A stretch of DNA of 53,871 nucleotides, from contig CANKVM010000005.1 of the NCBI GenBank assembly GCA_947487175.1, forward strand, positions 1-53,871, in the 5' to 3' direction. The notes beneath the pieces were generated by a model. That model did not search any database. It was not told where the DNA came from and was given only the letters and a program-made list of their open reading frames with translations. The DNA comes from Flavobacteriales bacterium. GTDB taxonomy: Bacteria; Bacteroidota; Bacteroidia; NS11-12g; UBA955. The position numbers and the translations under genes are program-made. Of the stretch, positions 52,547 through 53,871 are shown one piece after another. Position 1 is the first letter of the stretch. The number at the start of each line of letters is the position of its first letter.

Positions 52547-53017
52547 ATGAGAAAGTCGCGCGCTAAAAAACGCATATTGCTACCAGATCCAAAATTTAAC
52601 GAAATTTTGGTAACCCGTTTCGTAAACGGAATGATGTACGACGGTAAAAAGTCTGTTGCATTGAATATTTTCTATGATGCAATTGATATTGTAGCAAAGA
52701 AATTAACAGAAGAGCCAGGTATTGAATCTTGGAAGAAGGCTTTAAATAATGTAATGCCTGCCGTAGAAGTAAAAGCACGTCGTGTTGGTGGTTCTACATT
52801 CCAAATCCCTACTGAAGTTCCACAGAGAAGAAAAGTCGCTATGGGAATGAAGTGGATGATTGGATACGCAAGAAAAAGAAATGAAAAATCAATGGCTGAG
52901 AAATTGGCTGGTGAAATCGTAGCAGCAGCTAAAAATGAAGGTTCTTCAGTTAAGAAAAAAGAAGATACCCACAAAATGGCAGAAGCAAACAAAGCATTCT
53001 CGCACTTTAGAGCATAA
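52547..53017 (+). CDS. rpsG: 30S ribosomal protein S7
   Basis: A 156-residue protein of normal length that organises the 30S head and contacts mRNA at the exit site. Family segments: MRKSRAKKR, FVNGMMYDGKKSVALNIFYDA, ALNNVMPAVEVKARRVGGSTFQIPTEV, and MAEANKAFSHFRA at the end. It follows rpsL by 13 bases and precedes fusA by 18 bases in the str operon. In E. coli, S7 is the autoregulator of this operon; I cannot show that here. Confidence 0.98.
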   Translation: MRKSRAKKRILLPDPKFNEILVTRFVNGMMYDGKKSVALNIFYDAIDIVAKKLTEEPGIESWKKALNNVMPAVEVKARRVGGSTFQIPTEVPQRRKVAMGMKWMIGYARKRNEKSMAEKLAGEIVAAAKNEGSSVKKKEDTHKMAEANKAFSHFRA

Positions 53018-53035
53018 TAAGAAGTAAAGACGAAA

Positions 53036-53871
53036 ATGGCACGTGATTTAAATTTTACTAGAAACATTGGTATTGCAGCTCACATTGATGCAGGTAAAAC
53101 TACCACAACTGAACGTATATTGTATTATGCAGGTGTAAATCACAAAATTGGTGAGGTACATGATGGTGCAGCTACAATGGACTGGATGGCACAGGAGCAA
53201 GAAAGAGGTATTACAATTACTTCTGCTGCTACTACTGTATTCTGGAAATATAAAGAAAATAATTACCACATTAATATTATTGACACACCGGGTCACGTAG
53301 ATTTTACTGTAGAGGTAAATCGTTCATTGCGTGTATTGGATGGGTTGGTTTTCTTGTTTAGTTCTGTTGATGGTGTTGAACCACAATCAGAAACAAACTG
53401 GCGTTTGGCAAACAATTATAATGTTGCCCGTATTGGTTTCGTTAATAAAATGGACCGTGCAGGGGCTGACTTTTTAAATGTTGTGAAACAAGTGAAAACA
53501 ATGTTAGGATCGCATGCAGTTCCATTGCAGTTACCAATTGGTGCTGAAGATCAGTTCAAGGGAGTAGTTGATTTGATCAACTTCCGTGGAATGATATGGA
53601 ATGAGCATGATTCTGGAATGACATACGAAACTATTGACGTTCCTGCCGATTTAGTTGAAGAAGCTACTTATTGGAGAGAGCAACTTTTAGAAGCTGTTTC
53701 TGAGTATGATGACAAATTGTTGGAGAAATTCTTCGAAGATCCTGCTTCTATTACAGAAGCTGAAATCTTGGCTGCACTTCGTCCTGCTGTTATTGATATG
53801 AAAATTGTACCAATGATGTGTGGATCATCTTTCAAAAACAAAGGTGTTCAAACAATGTTGGATATGGTAAT
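53036..53871 (+). CDS. fusA: Elongation factor G, N-terminal part (cut by window end)
   Basis: The first 278 codons of EF-G, the GTPase that moves tRNA and mRNA through the ribosome; a full protein is about 700 residues. The G domain is clear: P-loop [12 protein letters not shown] (Lys21), switch region [19 protein letters not shown] and NKMD. The frame is open to the last base, so truncation is only the window edge. Third gene of the str operon; the usual next genes (tuf or rpsJ) would lie beyond. Confidence 0.97.
   Translation, partial: MARDLNFTRNIGIAAHIDAGKTTTTERILYYAGVNHKIGEVHDGAATMDWMAQEQERGITITSAATTVFWKYKENNYHINIIDTPGHVDFTVEVNRSLRVLDGLVFLFSSVDGVEPQSETNWRLANNYNVARIGFVNKMDRAGADFLNVVKQVKTMLGSHAVPLQLPIGAEDQFKGVVDLINFRGMIWNEHDSGMTYETIDVPADLVEEATYWREQLLEAVSEYDDKLLEKFFEDPASITEAEILAALRPAVIDMKIVPMMCGSSFKNKGVQTMLDMV

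Noticed and set aside
53048-53296. Minus-strand open frame inside fusA
   Set aside because: It is a shadow of the conserved EF-G G domain on the other strand and has no family features.

Overview
The window is a stretch of AT-rich chromosome from a member of the Bacteroidota. The evidence is a set of type IX secretion and gliding genes (gldA, gldF, gldG, sprA, porZ, porQ), several secreted proteins with T9SS C-terminal sorting domains, a type III glutamine synthetase, a DUF3467 protein, weak Shine-Dalgarno signals, and many copies of the Bacteroidota -7 promoter box TAnnTTTG. Nothing identifies the genus. Apart from one repeat-rich gap the region is gene-dense core genome: I see no insertion sequence, prophage, CRISPR array, tRNA or rRNA.

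Layout. 1-284: the 3' end of a T9SS cargo gene, with its terminator. 285-705: the only gene-free gap over 300 bases, filled by a GC-rich 40-bp repeat array and a separate 9-bp/47-bp repeat array. 706-5388: a degenerate 3-hydroxyacyl-CoA dehydrogenase-like gene divergent from ridA, a secreted cytochrome c/PHM-like copper protein, and a DUF3467-paaN pair. 5540-12574 (minus strand): a YceI lipoprotein, then the tight series kup, dpp4, bcp, gpsA and a PduO-type cobalamin adenosyltransferase. 12805-21672 (plus strand): glnN, trxB, a secreted Asp-box propeller protein, a PpiD-like foldase, a PGI/PMI-type isomerase and a PhnP-like hydrolase.

21662-36997 (minus strand): a continuous run read ribF, M23 peptidase, gldA, gldF, gldG, ruvA, sprA, porZ. 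It holds the GldAFG ABC transporter, the SprA outer-membrane translocon and the PorZ attachment-complex protein, with the housekeeping gene ruvA inside. Divergent from it, porQ opens a plus-strand run with cmk, tpiA and a 1504-residue exported protein of unknown function. 44110-46040: truA is translationally coupled to a 3-oxoadipyl/acetyl-CoA thiolase gene. 46183-49895: a DUF3298 protein, an unknown 169-residue protein and a haem-type TonB-dependent receptor. 49925-53871: a YebC-family regulator, a DUF1573 protein, and the start of the str operon (rpsL, rpsG, fusA), with fusA cut by the window end.

Functionally, the centre of the window is an envelope-export neighbourhood: T9SS translocon parts, an ABC transporter linked to gliding, an envelope peptidase, a periplasmic foldase and several likely clients. 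paaN and the thiolase suggest aromatic (phenylacetyl-CoA) catabolism with dispersed genes.

Three signals are not explained by the genes. The heptamer TGAGGGA occurs about 30 times, roughly seven times chance. TAnnTTTG boxes lie only 4-5 nt before many start codons, implying leaderless mRNAs. The two repeat arrays at the left end are the third. I found no clear new defence or mobile system.
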